In this document: one piece after another, positions 18,744 through 29,410 of the stretch
Layout: each line of letters opens with the position of its first letter
Numbering within the stretch: position 1 is the first letter of the stretch
DNA from: Chara braunii
Taxonomy: Eukaryota; Streptophyta; Charophyceae; Charales; Characeae
DNA: 36,622 nt
Assembly (NCBI GenBank): GCA_003427395.1
Contig: BFEA01000070.1
Location: forward strand, 3,762,709 to 3,799,330
Direction of reading: 5' to 3'
The notes under the pieces: generated by a model
Seen by the model: the letters and a program-made list of their open reading frames with translations, nothing else
Told to the model about the DNA's origin: nothing
Databases searched by the model: none
Translations under genes and position numbers: made by a program

Positions 18744-18986
18744 ATGAAGATGGCGTCATGCCCGACGTACGGCGCCCACAAGTACTTTGTTGTTGTACCT
18801 CTGATCTATCTTGTTGCGGCTTTGTCCGTATGTGGAACCGAACTGGCAGATACTAATCTGAGCCCGTTAGATAATGTAGATTTCATGAAGTGCACGGATA
18901 ATGAAACCGGTGTGCGGACAATTTCGTGCACAAATAGGAGCAACAAAATCGCGATCATCCAGAAACAAACTGCCAAAGCGGAATGA
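18744..18986 (+). CDS. Hypothetical 80-residue secreted-type protein
   Basis: An open frame starting MKMASCP with a hydrophobic segment (YFVVVPLIYLVAALSV, residues 14-29) followed by C/GTELA, which resembles a signal peptide. A short polar part follows with two Cys and two N-glycosylation-type sites (NET, NRS). No family recognised. The duplicate at 16965 carries a stop, and the minus strand is also open, so coding status is doubtful. A second plus-strand frame at 19087-19317 (Cys-rich, NSTC, CDVCE) could be a further exon, but no convincing splice pair was established. Confidence 0.25.
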   Translation: MKMASCPTYGAHKYFVVVPLIYLVAALSVCGTELADTNLSPLDNVDFMKCTDNETGVRTISCTNRSNKIAIIQKQTAKAE

Positions 18987-19319
18987 TGCGGTTCCAGCAC
19001 AACAGGGGAACGGGTGAGCAATGGTTTGCAGTGCCATGAGCGCCACGCGTTTGCTTAATATTTGAACTGTTGACCAAAGTTGGGCCATGTTGGAAAACTG
19101 TGCTGTCACCCCGTACCCAAAATGTGCAGTCAATTCGACGTGTGCGAAGTCTAACGACCACAACATGGATAGAGCCAATAGTGACATTGTCGAGTTGAAT
19201 GTAGTATGTGATGTTTGCGAGGCTCCGTATGACATGTCGCAAAAAAAACACGTTGTGGAAGTCACCCCATTCCAAAGTAATTGTTGGATTGGCCACACAA
19301 TTGTCCCCTCACCATAAAG

Positions 19320-19947
19320 GAGGTGGGCATATTGCCTCCTAAAGTGAACAACGGTTCAGACACAGCCGGGACATGAGTGACTGTTCTAATCGGGATGCAT
19401 TCCATTTTTGCAAATCTACAGATGCACAGAGAACAGAAAGGGGCGTTTGTCAGGGCAGAGAATTTGTGGATTTGTATAAGCAAGGGTATATTTACAAATG
19501 GGATTGTCAAGAATAAGATTAAACACGGAGTTTGCCATTTGTAAGTTGCACAATAGACAGCGAGCAACATGAACTACAGTGTCATGCAGAGGTGCGAGAG
19601 GCATTTTCTGGCAATAATGAATAGCGAGACGGTGTTCTTTTGGGAGATTCTATGCAGCATCAGAAACATCCGCTTTGGCTCATTGGCCTTGATGGTGTTC
19701 CGACTCAAAAGCAGCAAACGAGGTGGTACGGTATGGCAACCTGTGTAAAAGAAGGTTGTTGAGGAGCATGTGAGGGAGAGTGAAATACATGGTGGAGTAG
19801 GCCTTGTGATCATTTTCGACTTTTGTTTTGAAGCAAGGCGAGCAAGACATCACAAGCATGAAAAGAAGAAGAACATAGAACTGACCTGTCCGAGAGGCAG
19901 CCACATGCGCGTCCTTAAATTTGAATGGCAGCATTTCAGAAGATCTG
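19320..19947. other. No gene recognised
   Basis: Lies downstream (minus sense) of the Helitron helicase. Minus-strand frames of 60-100 residues carry no domain. I looked here for a Helitron 3' end (hairpin plus CTRR on the minus strand) and could not identify one with confidence. Confidence 0.35.
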
Positions 19948-19950
19948 TAA

Positions 19951-20274
19951 ATAGCAAAAACGTTCATACCCGTCCATGTTAACAACAATCATTGGGCCTT
20001 GAGCTTTCTCGACTTCCAGACCGTGCAAATTATGTATTACGACAGCTTATATTTTGTGGACAACAATTTATTCACAACAATCAAACAATGGTTGTCTCAA
20101 AAATTATATATGCTCTCTATATTCCAACATGCACCATGCTCTATCCTTGCTGGACCGCGTCAGACAAACACCTCCGACTGCGGGGTCTTCATATTAATTA
20201 TGATGCGTCATCTGCTCTTGCCTGATCCGTTTTCTCATAGTTCTGACTTCTCCTACGCTGATATTCATATCTGA
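19951..20274 (+). pseudogene. C48/Ulp1-type cysteine protease, catalytic C-terminal half (inverted piece)
   Basis: The plus strand encodes KTFIPVHVNNNHWALSFLDF, then YYDSLYF, TTIKQWL, and RQTNTSDCGVFILIMMRHLL. The C48 catalytic set is in place: His at 19990-19992, Asp 17 residues later (20041-20043, in YYDSL), Cys at 20179-20181 in DCG, and the oxyanion Gln six residues before it (20161-20163). These spacings equal those of yeast Ulp1. A TAA at 19948-19950 immediately precedes the segment and a TGA ends it at 20274. The N-terminal part of a C48 domain is missing here but seems to sit at the end of the Helitron helicase frame on the opposite strand. Confidence 0.75.
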
Positions 20275-23200
20275 GCGTGTGAAGCGGGTGTTTTCGCAGA
20301 TGTGCAAGGAGCTGCCGGGCCACAAAGCGGTAGTCTCCAGCCGTGATACCTTGATTATATGTGCAACAGTTTGTGACAAGAACTTGATCAATCTCAGACA
20401 TGAGGAGACGGCCATAATCATCAATAGGGACATCAGACAACCATGATGATCCATGTAGTGTTATGTAAAGACATTGCCCGGGGTCGGCTGGAATTGGAGT
20501 GATATCGATATCAGTATCTGATGAAACGGATTCGTAATCATGAGGAATGGAATGGTGATCGGCAGGAACAGGAGGCAAGTTGTCATGTGGCATAGTCGGA
20601 AAAACAGGGGCATACGATGCTGAAGAGAATAATGAGGAAGCCAGAGATAGAGAGGGAATGGCAAGGGGATCCGACAACGCAGTTGTTGACATCGAAGGCC
20701 GACTCGGCAATGCATGAGAAGTTGGGCTTGGATGTGACCCTGATGGAGAGGCGGGCTCATCCAATGAAGAAGAGAGCAGCAGGGAAGTAAAAGATAGAGA
20801 TGGAAGGACAAGAGGATCCAGCGACGCAGGAGCTGCAAACATGGCTTTGATGGTATTGGATTGAAGAAGTGAGTCACAAAGTGAGACAAGGCATTCATCT
20901 TCATGCAGCACATTTGGAGCAGGTTTGAAGAAATCAGTCAGTTCTGTGGTGAGCGGTTTGAGGACCACAAAGGCACGTCGGTTTATAGCTCGAGAAACGT
21001 TGATATACCCTTGCTGTGGGACATCAATCTGTGATTGAAAGTTTGCAGGGTTCGCTTTCCAATCGACCACAACCAAAGAAGCCAACGTCTCACCTTGAAT
21101 TTTGTAAGTCGTTGATGCAATTGCAGAGACAAATGGGAACTGCTTAGGATAGAGAGCACAAGAACGTTGGGGATGAATTGGTGTCGGAGGGAGCTGAACA
21201 CGAGCCGCTCGTTTCGAATGTTCCATCAAGACGGGATAAATATTTGCACTCGAATCCGGGAAGTATGGGAAGCGGAGAGCGTCGGAGCATTTGGCGTTTG
21301 GCAGGGTCACAAGTGCGACATCTGGAGGCCGACTAGGTAACATGACATCAAAAGAGCCGTTGTTATCATGAACAAGGCGAAATTGTGTTGTTGAAGGAAA
21401 TTGCAAAGAATGCAGAAAGGCAAATGTGCCGTTAGCGACACCTTGTTTTGGATCTACATTTTGAGTGAACACAATGGGCATTGTGGGCACAAGGTCCAAA
21501 AAGGGAGCACATCTACCAAGTTGGTTATCGGGTAGCGACATAATATGTTGAACATCGTGTTTGTCTTTATTTGACAAGGAGTCGCCGAAATCAGCAAGCA
21601 CTCGAATAGGATAATGGCCAGGAGGAAGTGTCGTGGATAGACATTTGGTGTAATTATGAATGAGCTGGATACGCGTCTCATTATTTGGTATTGTATACAC
21701 TGTTGTTTTTGGGGGTTGTGAATGGAGTGGGGGTGTAGGCAGTGACGACGTGTGCGCAGTGGTTGTTGCAGTCGAGAAGGGGTTGACAGACATGACCCTG
21801 TCATTAATGATACGCACAAAATCCTTTGTCCATAGACCCTTTCGTGTGAAAGAGCAACCAATGCCCCATTCAGGATCTAAGCTGAAACGCACAGACTCAT
21901 CAAGAGCGACGACGGTTTTAAACAGCCGCCAAATCTTGAAGCCTTCATTATCCCAAGTCGTATTTGTCAGTTTTGGCGATGACATTTGATAAATGGGAAT
22001 GCCAAAGACTGGTGGCATTTGAAAATAGTCGTCAACAAGAAGGACATGTATCCCGCCGAAAGGAAGATCAATTTTACGTGCGGCACGGAGTCCGAGGTCA
22101 AGTCTGACTAGCTGATGTTTGTTCATCATGCTGATTTCGTCAATAACAAGTAGCGCAAGTTCTGCGGAAAATCCATGAATACCCTTAAGAGCAGCCGTTA
22201 TGTCGTCAAAGGCTTGTTCTCCTTCCAGGTTATGCATGCCAATCCAGCTGTGGAATGCCATGCCACCAATTCCAACCGCCGCTTTGCCGGTCATTGCTGT
22301 TTTGGTAAGAGTGTCAGGTCGTTTCCATGCCACACAGAAGGCTTCAATTGCGTCAACGACGTGTGATTTGCCTGTACCACCTTCACCTGTGAGGAACATG
22401 AGTAGTTGGTGTCTGACGAGCTGTTTATGGATCATTTGAATTGTTGGTTCATTATTTGATCCATCGGTGTGCAATTGATTGATCCATGTTTTGAGGAGGG
22501 CATCAGCAGCAAGTGCAAATGCAACGTGTTGACGACGTTTGAGGTGAAAAATTTCAGACATCTCTGAGATAGTCGGGAATTCTTTATGTTCAACAGATTT
22601 TGTTGTAGAAGAACAAGGGAATTTCATGTTATTTGTTTCGAGTGCATTTGTAAGCAGATGAACACCGGTTGGATGCGGCATTGCAGACCAATGAGAGTTA
22701 TCATGTTCAGCAGTGAACACTGCTGCGTGCGTGTTCAGTTTTCGATGCTTTGAGTCAGGCCCGCACAACTCTAAGCTCGGCACAGATTGAGCCCGCACAA
22801 CATTTTGGATTGGTATGTTGACATCCACACTAGCATGATAAGTGTCAGTCAGATTCTGTGCAGTGGTCCCCATAAAATTATTGTGGAACACAAGATTCAA
22901 TATTGTTTTTAGAGACCGAGGCGGCACAGAAGGAAAGTGGGCAAGGTCGTTAAGTGCTGCCGTCGAAAATTTGGTTTGTGGTAAATTTGGGTCAAGATCA
23001 TCACAGAAGTACGCCATGTTATTGTCAGCTTTTGAGTGGGCTAACATAAAATCCTCGTCGTCTGAAGTGGCAGCGGAATCAGAATCATATGTCTGCATTG
23101 AAGCAGGAGCAGCATCTGCTGCATGACGCCTTCGAGTCTCTTTTGCACGACTTTGTGCCACATAGAAATCTTGCATCTGAAGATAAACAGTACAAGGGAA

Positions 23201-23782
23201 AAGCGGCATCTGGTCATAGAAAACATTGAATTCCGAACTCCAGTCATGACTTTGTCCGAGAAGATCTGACAGATTTCTGAAAGGTTTGAAAAGCAAAAAC
23301 GACAATTGTGCACGAAGTTCTTGTGCGGCCGATGTTTGACATTGTGTTAAATCAAGAATGCGTGAAGAGGTAGGGAGAATAAGAATGTAAGGTGTGGTAT
23401 GGTGGCGCAAACATTTTGTTTTAGATAACGGGTAACCATTCAAAAATGCGCGGTCACGAGATGCAATGTGAACAATATCAGTTCGTGAATACCACATAAA
23501 GAATTTGTAAATACACATATATGACAACTGCAGTGGGCAGTATATGTAGTCATCTAACGGATGCACCACTGTAAACATATCTGATCCTTGTTCCAGATTA
23601 CATACAGTGTCCGCATTAGCCAACAGTTGCTTGAGAATTTGTTTAAGAGGAATAAACTTGTAAAGATGGTTTTTATATGCGCAGAATTGTCGAAGAATAT
23701 ATAATGCACAAAGCCGCCCCGCAGTCTCTTGTTTGTTAGTCAGCGCAAAAAATTGTGATGATATACGACGTCGCGCTTTCAC
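20198..23782 (-). pseudogene. Helitron Pif1-family helicase with C48-like tail
   Basis: 1194 codons. Residue numbers from 23782: Rep-to-helicase linker (1-400); Walker A GEGGTGKS near 466-473; DEAD-like Walker B LLVIDEISMM near 543-552; motif III region HVLLVDDYFQMPP near 580-592, where the usual GDF reads DDY; IASTTYKIQGETL near 890-902 and YINVSRAINRRAFVVL near 925-940, the C-terminal helicase motifs. A Ser/Pro/Leu-rich linker follows, then GSSWLSDVPIDDYGRLL near 1110-1127, resembling the WLND start of C48 proteases. The last 25 or so codons are antisense to the plus-strand C48 piece and look non-native. The frame upstream continues through two TAG codons into the Rep domain. Confidence 0.85.
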
Positions 23783-25131
23783 GGCTTCTGGAAGACATGT
23801 GTCAGGCTACACCATTTGCTCTCGGACTTGACGAGCATCAAATGCCGCCAAGCGTAGTGCAAGGTCACAGTCAATCCGGTGTTGATCTTTGGTTGCATAT
23901 CGACATGAATAATAAATTCGGTCGGCAGCATCGGCCCCACCGAACAGTGGCTAAATATCATGATTACATTTAAATGTTGATAAGATAATAGCATTATAAT
24001 TATTAATATACTCATGACCGAAAGAGCGTCGAAGTGTAATGCCTGCAGGTCCAAAAGTGGTGTGGTCAGATCGAGGGCGATGATATAAATAACGACATAT
24101 TCTATCTGTGTCTGTTGTGCTCGAAGATTTGAAGCATGATGTTGTATGTGTCCAGTGGTGTGTCTGAACAAGGTATAGTAAAAAACATATGATGAAACAG
24201 AAGCTCGCAGCAACGATATCCGAGTATGCGGGGTCGGGCGGTGCAGCAATGAGGTTTTGTGCAAAAGGGTGAAGGAAAAACGGATTGTTTTTGAATTTGG
24301 AGTATAAGTTTAATAAGAGATCATAAGTAGACAAATCTTTTGTAACATGTTGTGGAGCCATCTGCAAAATAGCATGTCGCATGAGATGCTGAGAGCTGAA
24401 GCGCGATTTGCAGTGGTCACATTGGCCAAGTGCAGGCTCCTGGAGTTTTGCTAAATCACGATTTTTTAGAAACGGCGACATATGTGCGGTGTCGGGAATC
24501 GGTAGGGGCACAAATGTCGGTCGACAATGGCACACAGGACAGTGCAGCGAAAGGACGTCAAAGGGAATTGCAGTAGAAACAATACTGTCAGTAAAGTTTG
24601 AAACCAAATCTGAGAAATCCGCTTTAGATTCTCGAAGGTAATCGAAGTCGTGTGTTGTAGGAGGGACATTTTTAAGCCACACGAGACAGTGCAAGTGAAG
24701 TGTGCCTCTACCTTGGGTCTCGACCATTCCGAAGAAAGCATCCACATATCCAAAAAGCCCTCCATCAGATGTAGAACATCTGTTCTCAATATCGAAACCT
24801 AAGACTGTTCTCAAAAACACAAGAATAACTTCATCGAAAAGTCGTGCCGAGGAAACATTATCGACCATTGATGTCTGCTTAAGAAGATGTAGAGGAATAT
24901 GAGGAACTTCGTTAAACATGTTGAGGAATTGGTCGACGTCAATGAGACCACTGTGAGATGCGAATGCAAATGACGCGTTAGTATTTGGAGTAATAATAAA
25001 AAAGAGGCTAGGCTGCCCGAACCGGTCGCATGTTGCGAATCCCTCCTGCCGTCTTGCTCGGCGTTCAGCGTTGCTTCCCCATACGTATGCGGAGCTGCAT
25101 TCGACATTACGCAACAATTCGTTCACCCCAT
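23783..25131 (-). pseudogene. Helitron Rep (HUH endonuclease) domain
   Basis: Encodes VNELLRNVECSSAYVWG, FGQPSLFFIITPN, the HUH motif in GRGTLHLHCLVWL (about 24712-24674), a Cys/His segment (CPVCHC ... CDHCKSRFSSQH), then NNYNAIILSTFKCNHDI. TAG at 23953-23951 follows, where Helitrons usually continue; after it the same frame reads PLFGGADAADRIYYSCRYAT, the Tyr-containing end of Rep, until a second TAG at 23809-23807. Both stops are one C-to-T step from CAG (Gln). Rep nicks and joins single strands during rolling-circle transposition. With these stops the copy should not make full-length protein. Confidence 0.82.
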
Positions 25132-25248
25132 CTGTTGTAGGTAGGGGGGCATGGCCACATCACCAACGACGATAATTTTCTAACCCCCGTTTCAGTTGCT
25201 CAGTCGTTACATTAGAAATACATTAGTGGAATTGTGTATGTGATTTAC
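25132..25248 (-). other. Possible 117-bp intron in the Helitron gene
   Basis: Donor ACAT|GTAAATC (GT at 25248-25247) and acceptor cctacctacaacag|ATGGGG (AG at 25133-25132) remove a TAA and a TGA and join TMATIT to GVNELL in frame (phase 1). If not spliced, the two stops are further nonsense changes. Confidence 0.5.
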
Positions 25249-26865
25249 ATGTGATAGTGGCCATTGTGTATCCGTGATCGAGGGACAGGCGGTTGAATGT
25301 TGTGAGGACATAATACGGGTTTTTCACGAAGCGTCGATGGCTCAATAAGCAGTAATGCTTAGCACACTCTTGTTTTGACACCGCGAGTCGTCGACAAGGC
25401 TCACCAGGGTATCCGCGACGAACATTTTTGCCTCAATTTCGACGTCAAAAATATTGGAAAATTTTGAGGACGAATGAACCAGGAACACAAGATCCAGATC
25501 TGACTCGTCTACGCTGGCCTGTTTAAGCAAAATCCGGTTCTCTGTCGAAGAATCAACATGCGCGGTTGTGTGTCCGAACACAACTCCTTTCTCAATGTAC
25601 GCAGTTTCATTATTGCACTCATCATGAGAATTGAGTCCTTCTTGTTCGGCGTCGATTGCACTTGCGACATTGGCATCCGCAGTACGATTAATGATTGCAT
25701 GCGAAATGGGGTCATGACCTTGCTCAACCATTTCAGCCATTGCATTTTTATCTATATTTATATTGAAATAAAATGGATTATATTGTTTATAGAAAGAGAG
25801 GAGGTCCAAAACCACGCTGTGGCGAACAGAATGGAGCTTTCTAACATGTTCAACCTGTCCATCTGTGAAGGGGCCGGTAAGAAGTATACGGTATAACACG
25901 TCTTTGTTGAGCCGGCGGGGAAGGAGTGTAGCAGGAGGGCCAGGTATAGCATCAAAAAGTAGCAGATGCGATCGGAGTGCTCAGTGCAATCCACCTCGCA
26001 TTATTCTGCTTTGAGCCATGATAGTGACTATACCAGTCATGATAAGCTCCGGCCAAGTCGGCACGGACATCTCCGATGGCAATGCACCGATGAAAAAATG
26101 GTTTGCGATAGCAAGCTTCGGAAGTTTTGGCGGTTTGTTTCCATCAAAGAGTGATTTTGAACAGAAATAACAGATATTGAAAGTTGGCGAAGAATGATTT
26201 GAAACGGTTATACCGGCCCGAGAAAGCATGAGGTCGGCGAATGCAGAATGTATGTCAGAGCAATCATAATAAGACAATAGACGGTCAGGCAAACCCGGCT
26301 CGGGGCAGCGAAGGCAAATGTGCATGCGTGTCAATGCTTCCGTATCATATATTGAATATACTGACATAGTACTCTGTGTATTCAATGCATCACACACGCA
26401 GCACACTGCATCGACAAGGTTGTGAGGACCTAACAAGTGCAGTAATTGTTCGAGAATCATCTGTTTTTTTTCATCAGGGATCGACCGAAAGCCAGCCACC
26501 ATCAGCTCATCTGACTTGCGGGTTTTCCGAGCAAGTGTTTTTTGACGAGTGTGTTTTAAAAAAACAGCATATTTATCATTATGGTGTTTCATGCGAGCAA
26601 TCTCTTTCAAACGCAACTGGCGTTTGGGCAAACACGTGTGGGCCGCTGAAGGCAAAGGAGAATGGGAGAAAAGTTGTTTTGACTGTCGGACTCTCTCACG
26701 GACGGGCCGTCTTTTTGAAGCCCTTCCTGTGGGCCCGCCAGGCCCGGCCCGACGTTTTTTTGGGCCAGGAGACGTCCACGGCTTACACGGGGACCATGAT
26801 GAACCGAGAGGGAACCGGCTCGGCGAACCAGCCGAAGGGGCCGGCCCGAGTCCCATGGATGTCAA
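25249..26865 (-). pseudogene. Helitron N-terminal region (DUF6570-like)
   Basis: Recognisable parts are zinc-binding-like pairs (VCCVCDA, CLRCPE, ICYFCSK), then KLAIANHFFIGALPSEMS with WPELIMTG, followed after the TGA at 25983-25981 (same frame, explicable from CGA) by LLLFDAIPG and LLTGPFTDGQVEHVRKLHSV with NPFYFNINID. These segments, in this order, precede Rep in many Helitron proteins. Near 25400 the frame changes: SKQECAKHYCLLSHRRFVKN and NPYYVLTTFN continue in another frame up to the proposed intron. The Pro/Gly-rich first 65 codons come from the repeat at 26700-27290 and may not be part of the original protein. Confidence 0.78.
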
Positions 26866-27295
26866 CCAATTCTTAAAGCATAAAACGGTTGGATTAGTCT
26901 AAATGCATTGTCCGTTTGAAGCTCTTATGGCGGGCTTGCCAGACCCGCGCAGGCTCATTTTGGAGCCAGGAGATCTCCATGATCTGTATGGAAGTTGCAG
27001 TGAACTGGGGGGCAACCGGGCGGACCGACCGGTGGGTCGAGCCGCTTTGATCTTGGTTGGGGAGGCGTGTCCAATCCCTGGACCATGTTTACTTTCTTGT
27101 CTAAGAACTCTGAACAAAGTGGTCTATCTGAGTTGCCAATCGCTCGAGACCGACGACCCAGACAGGGCGTCTTTTTCAAGCCTTTTTAGCGGGCCTGTGG
27201 ACCCGGGGCAATTTTTCCCCCGGCTAGGAAGTCTCAACGGGCTGCATGGAGACCGCGGCGAACTAGGGACGAACTAGCTCGGTCAGCCAGGCGGC
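26700..27295. repeat. Three diverged tandem copies of a unit of about 210 bp
   Basis: Recurring order: ctttttnaagcc, gcgggcc(t/c)g, gaccc, nggccaggaga(t/c)(c/g)tc, catggngacc, gaaccagc(t/c)cgg. Copies begin near 26700, 26915 and 27165. The unit forms the start of the Helitron N-terminal frame. Confidence 0.65.
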
Positions 27296-27866
27296 AGGAT
27301 CCCTTTGATTGCCCAAAAGCACAAGCAAAGTGCCCAGGTCATGGCGCCCGCTGTCCTGCCCTCTCCTCATGCTCTCTTTATCACCCCCCTGTCTCTCTTC
27401 CCTCCTCCTCCAATAGAAGGCCTATGTCCGGTGATAATCTCATAACATAGAATACACAACGCTACAAACATCTAACAATTAGTTTATGTAGAGCACAACG
27501 ACATCAGAGATCAAAGTGAACTAGTTCTACTCAGTGTCATCCCAAGAGTGACATGGAAGTCAAAACAAACTAATATACACACAGTTTATGTAGAGCCCAA
27601 CGGCATCAGAGATCGAAGTGAACTAATGTACATAGCATAGCTAGCACATACCATGCATATACGCAGAACCCGCCTTAGCAATGTGACGTATCTTATCAGA
27701 ATAGCCAACGATGCCACAGCTTTGTTCGAGTCATCGAGAGAGCATGTGGCTAGCAGTCACTGAAACGAGAAACGGTCAAACGATATCTTAAGCATGAGCG
27801 CCGTAACTGTGGTCTGTGTGAATGAGATGTCGGAGTGTCGCTGTTTTCCCCAAGCATCCCTAGTCT
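27296..27866. other. Intergenic stretch with a 100-bp tandem duplication
   Basis: cagtttatgtagagcccaac and ggcatcagagatcgaagtga (27579-27623) repeat with small changes at 27480-27523. No coding domain recognised. Confidence 0.7.
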
Positions 27867-28991
27867 CTATTGTCCTTCTCGAGTCTTCTTCCGTGTCAAC
27901 TGCAACATAGGATCACTTGTGTTTTCTGTAACTGCATTTGATGCACCTTCATTTTCGGTCACACTCACAATCCCCCGTTTTAAGCTGCATGCAGATGATG
28001 CACTGCGTTTCTCTGCAATCTTCATCTTTGTCTTCTCCTTCTTTGAAGATATTGCAGATTCCATTTTGCCCTGCACATCACACATCTGCAAGCCTGACAT
28101 TTTAGGGATTTGTTCCGGCAACAACATGTTCATGGCTTCGTGGTTTGGTTGTCCTCTCGCTTCAGACAAAACTGTTGTTGTTGTGTTCACAGACTCCGAA
28201 TGCAACTTCGGAGCCGGCGAAGATGTCAAACCCGAGTCTGCAACTGCAGCCGCCGTTGTTGTTATGCTCACCAACTGCGGATGCGGTGAAGAGAATAACA
28301 AGGGCGCAAAGCCGGATCCTGCATCCACAGCTGGCACCGCCACCACACGTACCGATTGCGTGTTTGGTTCCAGGCTCGTTGGCGGCGGGGCCTTTGACAC
28401 AGCAGCATCAACAGGATTATCCGCAGATGGAGCTGGTGAGCCATGTTGTACATTGCCCGCAACTGGAGCCTGCAATTGGCATTGTGCGTTGTCCGCAGGC
28501 GGAGCAGCCAATTGGGGTTGCGGGTTCATGCGTCGCAGATTGGCATTAACGCAGGGCATCTCCGGAACGCCGAACATTTTATGAGCAATCGTTCGACCGA
28601 AAGAGATTGCATCACCACTTCGTGGAGGAGCATATATGTCAGTGTAATCATAGACGGTTAATTTACGAAGCAACGACAACAAGTCTTTGCGCGTTTCCCC
28701 ATGAATTGTCGTCAAAGTCCTGTGCACAGCCTCAACCGCCTCAGGCTCATCGAGATTTGCTAAATACATGTCCATCATAGTTTTTCCGTCACGATGCCGC
28801 GTCACGTAATCGACAAGAAACCCTTGTTGTGCCACATTGGCCTGCGGATCTTTGTCTTCGGAATCGATGTACTCTGCTAGCTCGTTTGTGGTTGTATGCA
28901 TCAGTCATGGAATGCGGGCTTCCCGTTCAGCTGAAACACGCAACTGATCAAGTAGACGAGGACGAAAACGTCCACCCCCAGCATTGGCCAT
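27867..28991 (-). pseudogene. Unrecognised protein gene upstream of the Helitron, one nonsense codon
   Basis: The frame starts at ATG 28991 (MANAGGGRFRPRLLDQL), meets TGA at 28907-28905 and continues in frame for 344 more codons. Without the stop the product would be about 374 residues: a charged, probably helical first part (GFLVDYVTRHRDGKTMMDMY; HGETRKDLLSLLRKLTVYDY), then a Ser/Thr/Pro/Ala-rich region from about residue 150, ending in a Lys-rich tail. I recognise no family. Same strand as the Helitron and about 1 kb before its N-terminal part, so it may be an additional Helitron ORF or a captured gene. The stop is one C-to-T step from CGA (Arg). A shorter version could begin at ATG 28901. 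Confidence 0.5.
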
Positions 28992-29410
28992 GCTGTCTGC
29001 AAGGGCATATACAAAACCACAAAGAGAAACGTCACGATTTATTTTATCTCTGTGTTTATCTATAAACACCATATATAAACAGCGCCACATGGAAACATTC
29101 TATTAGAACGGAACTTTGGCCAAAGCAACACCACAATTTGAAAACACAAAACAATATGAATATATGCCAAATTAATGAGAGGTAAAAATGATTGATACTA
29201 ACACTACTGTGTGATCACACATGGCTAACCATGCATACGAGAGGGCTTTGGTCATATTGTCTATGGCGGCATACGGAATATGCAATCAAATAATGCACTC
29301 AGCGTCCAAAATCCCCAATGGGTTGGTCTATTTTGGATCAATTGTAAACTCCCATATAAAAAAAAAAACATGCCTTTAATACATAAGACATAAAGAGAGG
29401 GCATGATGAA
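28992..29410. other. No gene recognised
   Basis: AT-rich sequence with short open frames; an A-run lies at 29360-29369. Confidence 0.4.

Larger units (their letters stand above)
17268..19005. repeat. Large tandem duplication, unit 2
   Basis: Counterpart of 15514-17266, offset by 1.75 to 1.93 kb depending on internal indels; about 200 bp around 17380-17590 differ. It has shorter and interrupted GA and GT tracts plus a (GC)n run at 18436-18456. Confidence 0.85.
19951..26880 (-). mobile_element. Decayed Helitron (Rep/helicase rolling-circle transposon)
   Basis: In minus-strand order it has a Cys-rich DUF6570-like N-terminal part (26865-25400), an HUH Rep domain (25131-23800), a Pif1-family helicase (about 22400-20960) and a C48-like tail. 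This is the protein layout of autonomous Helitrons. Coding continuity is broken by stops at 25981, 23951 and 23807 and a frameshift near 25400; a 117-bp intron (25248-25132) is plausible. The TC 5' end, CTRR 3' end and 3' hairpin were not located, so the limits given are those of coding similarity. Confidence 0.85.

Noticed and set aside
19262-19988. Helitron 3' terminus or extra minus-strand Helitron exons
   Set aside because: No CTRR end with a preceding hairpin could be identified, and the 60-102-codon frames show no domain.
20461-20913. 150-codon minus-strand frame rich in Leu/Pro
   Set aside because: An alternative frame of the Ser/Pro-rich linker of the Helitron helicase.
27835-28584. 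249-codon plus-strand frame
   Set aside because: Antisense to the longer minus-strand frame 27867-28991; Cys/Ala/Ser/Thr-rich without domain. The minus frame continues in phase past its stop codon, making it the better candidate.
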